A stretch of DNA of 5,310 bases from CAZWRK01 sp964635875. GTDB taxonomy: Bacteria > Pseudomonadota > Gammaproteobacteria > Burkholderiales > Aquaspirillaceae. Position numbers and translations under genes: made by a program. Shown piece after piece: positions 4,740 to 5,310 of this stretch (positions within the stretch are counted from its first letter, which is position 1; every line of letters begins with the position of its first letter). The notes under the pieces are model-generated. The model was given only the letters and a program-made list of their open reading frames with translations. It was not told the DNA's origin and ran no database searches. The DNA lies in assembly GCA_964635875.1 (NCBI GenBank), contig CAZWRK010000214.1, positions 1 through 5,310 on the forward strand, written 5' to 3'.

Positions 4740-4958
4740 ATGGCAAAAGTTATTCCTACCAAAGTTTATCTCAAATCGTTGCATACGATATTCGAACAGT
4801 TCGGCCAGATCGATGCCTTGGTCCCCCGGCAACCGAAATATGTATACATTAACATGATCCTTGATAACGGCTGGTCAATGATAAAATCGAGGAGAGTGGC
4901 CGGAGAAGTTCTGGAACTTTGGAAAAAAATTAAAAGTGAGTATACAAAAATAACATGA
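4740..4958 (+). CDS. small helical phage protein of unknown function
   Basis: The product has 72 residues when started at ATG 4740. Helices are likely at 7-21 (around LKSLHTIFEQFG) and at the C-terminus (about 50-69, RVAGEVLELWKKIKSEY). AAGGGGG (4721-4727), 12 bases upstream, sits a little far but supports 4740 over the GTG at 4710, which would add ten mostly basic residues and overlap the previous gene by 29 bases. Its stop shares an ATGA junction with the RuvC-like gene, so the two are likely coupled. The family is not recognised; it could be a partner of the resolvase or simply a neighbour. Confidence 0.66.
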   Translation: MAKVIPTKVYLKSLHTIFEQFGQIDALVPRQPKYVYINMILDNGWSMIKSRRVAGEVLELWKKIKSEYTKIT

Positions 4959-5310
4959 AAACTTTTGGCGGCATAGATCCCGGCCTCAAAGGAGGGATCG
5001 CTATCATTCACGACGCTCTGCTGGACGTAATGCCAACGCCAACGATCGGAGGTGTCGAGTACGACGTGCAGGAAATGAAAAACCTTTTGCTGTTTGCCCG
5101 GCAAAAGGGCGACGCGTTCTTCACCATCGAGAAGCAAATGGCCATGCCGGGCCAGGGATTAAGCAGTACCCTGAAGACCGGAATTGGCTACGGCACATGG
5201 CTTGGACTGCTTTCAGGGCTCAATATACCGTTCCAGGTCGTATCGCCTCTCCAATGGCAGAATTTTCACTTTAAAGGGCTGTCTAAAAGGCTCGATACAA
5301 AGGAAATGAG
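4955..5310 (+). CDS. RuvC-like Holliday junction resolvase (partial, runs off the window)
   Basis: Reading from ATG 4955, which overlaps the previous stop as ATGA, 118 codons are open to the window end. The protein begins MKTFGGIDPGLKGGIAII, the first strand of the RNase H-like RuvC fold with catalytic D8. A second strand, FFTIEKQ, supplies catalytic E59. The following QGLSSTLKTGIGYGTWLG (68-84) and IPFQVVSPLQW (91-101) are typical of RuvC-type resolvases of phage and bacterial origin: a glycine-rich helix that contacts DNA, then the strand before the C-terminal helices. The last acidic pair (usually Asp-x-x-Asp or His/Asp) would lie beyond the window. The enzyme should cut four-way junctions symmetrically, resolving recombination or replication intermediates before packaging. 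No Shine-Dalgarno site is visible; coupling to the upstream gene is likely. Confidence 0.88.
   Translation, partial: MKTFGGIDPGLKGGIAIIHDALLDVMPTPTIGGVEYDVQEMKNLLLFARQKGDAFFTIEKQMAMPGQGLSSTLKTGIGYGTWLGLLSGLNIPFQVVSPLQWQNFHFKGLSKRLDTKEM

Overview
The window looks like part of the early DNA-metabolism (recombination and replication) module of a double-stranded DNA bacteriophage or prophage. All genes lie on the plus strand. They are short and tightly packed, with ATGA or TAATG junctions and several real overlaps, and many have purine-rich Shine-Dalgarno sites, which points to a bacterial host. TAA, TAG and TGA all serve as stops, so nothing suggests stop-codon recoding. The sequence alone does not name the host. 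No integrase, structural gene, tRNA, IS element or CRISPR array is visible.

Layout: (1) 13-701 encodes a very acidic, disordered 62-residue protein, then a probable OB-fold single-stranded-DNA-binding protein. (2) 702-1038 has no credible ORF. Its bases 726-964 are closed by a near-perfect 20-bp stem, extendable to 24 bp, and hold several internal hairpins plus a possible loop-loop contact: a candidate large structured RNA that I cannot assign to a known family. A separate hairpin (988-1030) follows, just ahead of a gene with no ribosome binding site. (3) 1039-2678 encodes a small conserved-looking domain with a long Pro/Ala-rich tail, then a PD-(D/E)XK nuclease of the RecB/Cas4/RecE type with a cysteine pattern suggesting an iron-sulfur cluster. 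(4) 2681-3245 holds two small paralogous genes that overlap by 110 bases in different frames. (5) 3230-4187 holds a gene of unknown function and a DnaQ-like (DEDDh) 3'-5' exonuclease. (6) 4276-4958 holds three small phage-type proteins of unknown function. (7) 4955 to the end is the first part of a RuvC-like Holliday junction resolvase.

Together, an ssDNA-binding protein, an end-processing nuclease, a 3'-5' exonuclease and a junction resolvase would cover end resection, protection of single strands, trimming and resolution of recombination intermediates. No polymerase, helicase, RecT/Red-beta annealase or RecA-like gene is recognisable here; these may lie outside the window, or one of the unknown proteins may do that job. 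The most unusual element is the structured noncoding segment between the SSB-like gene and the nuclease cluster.
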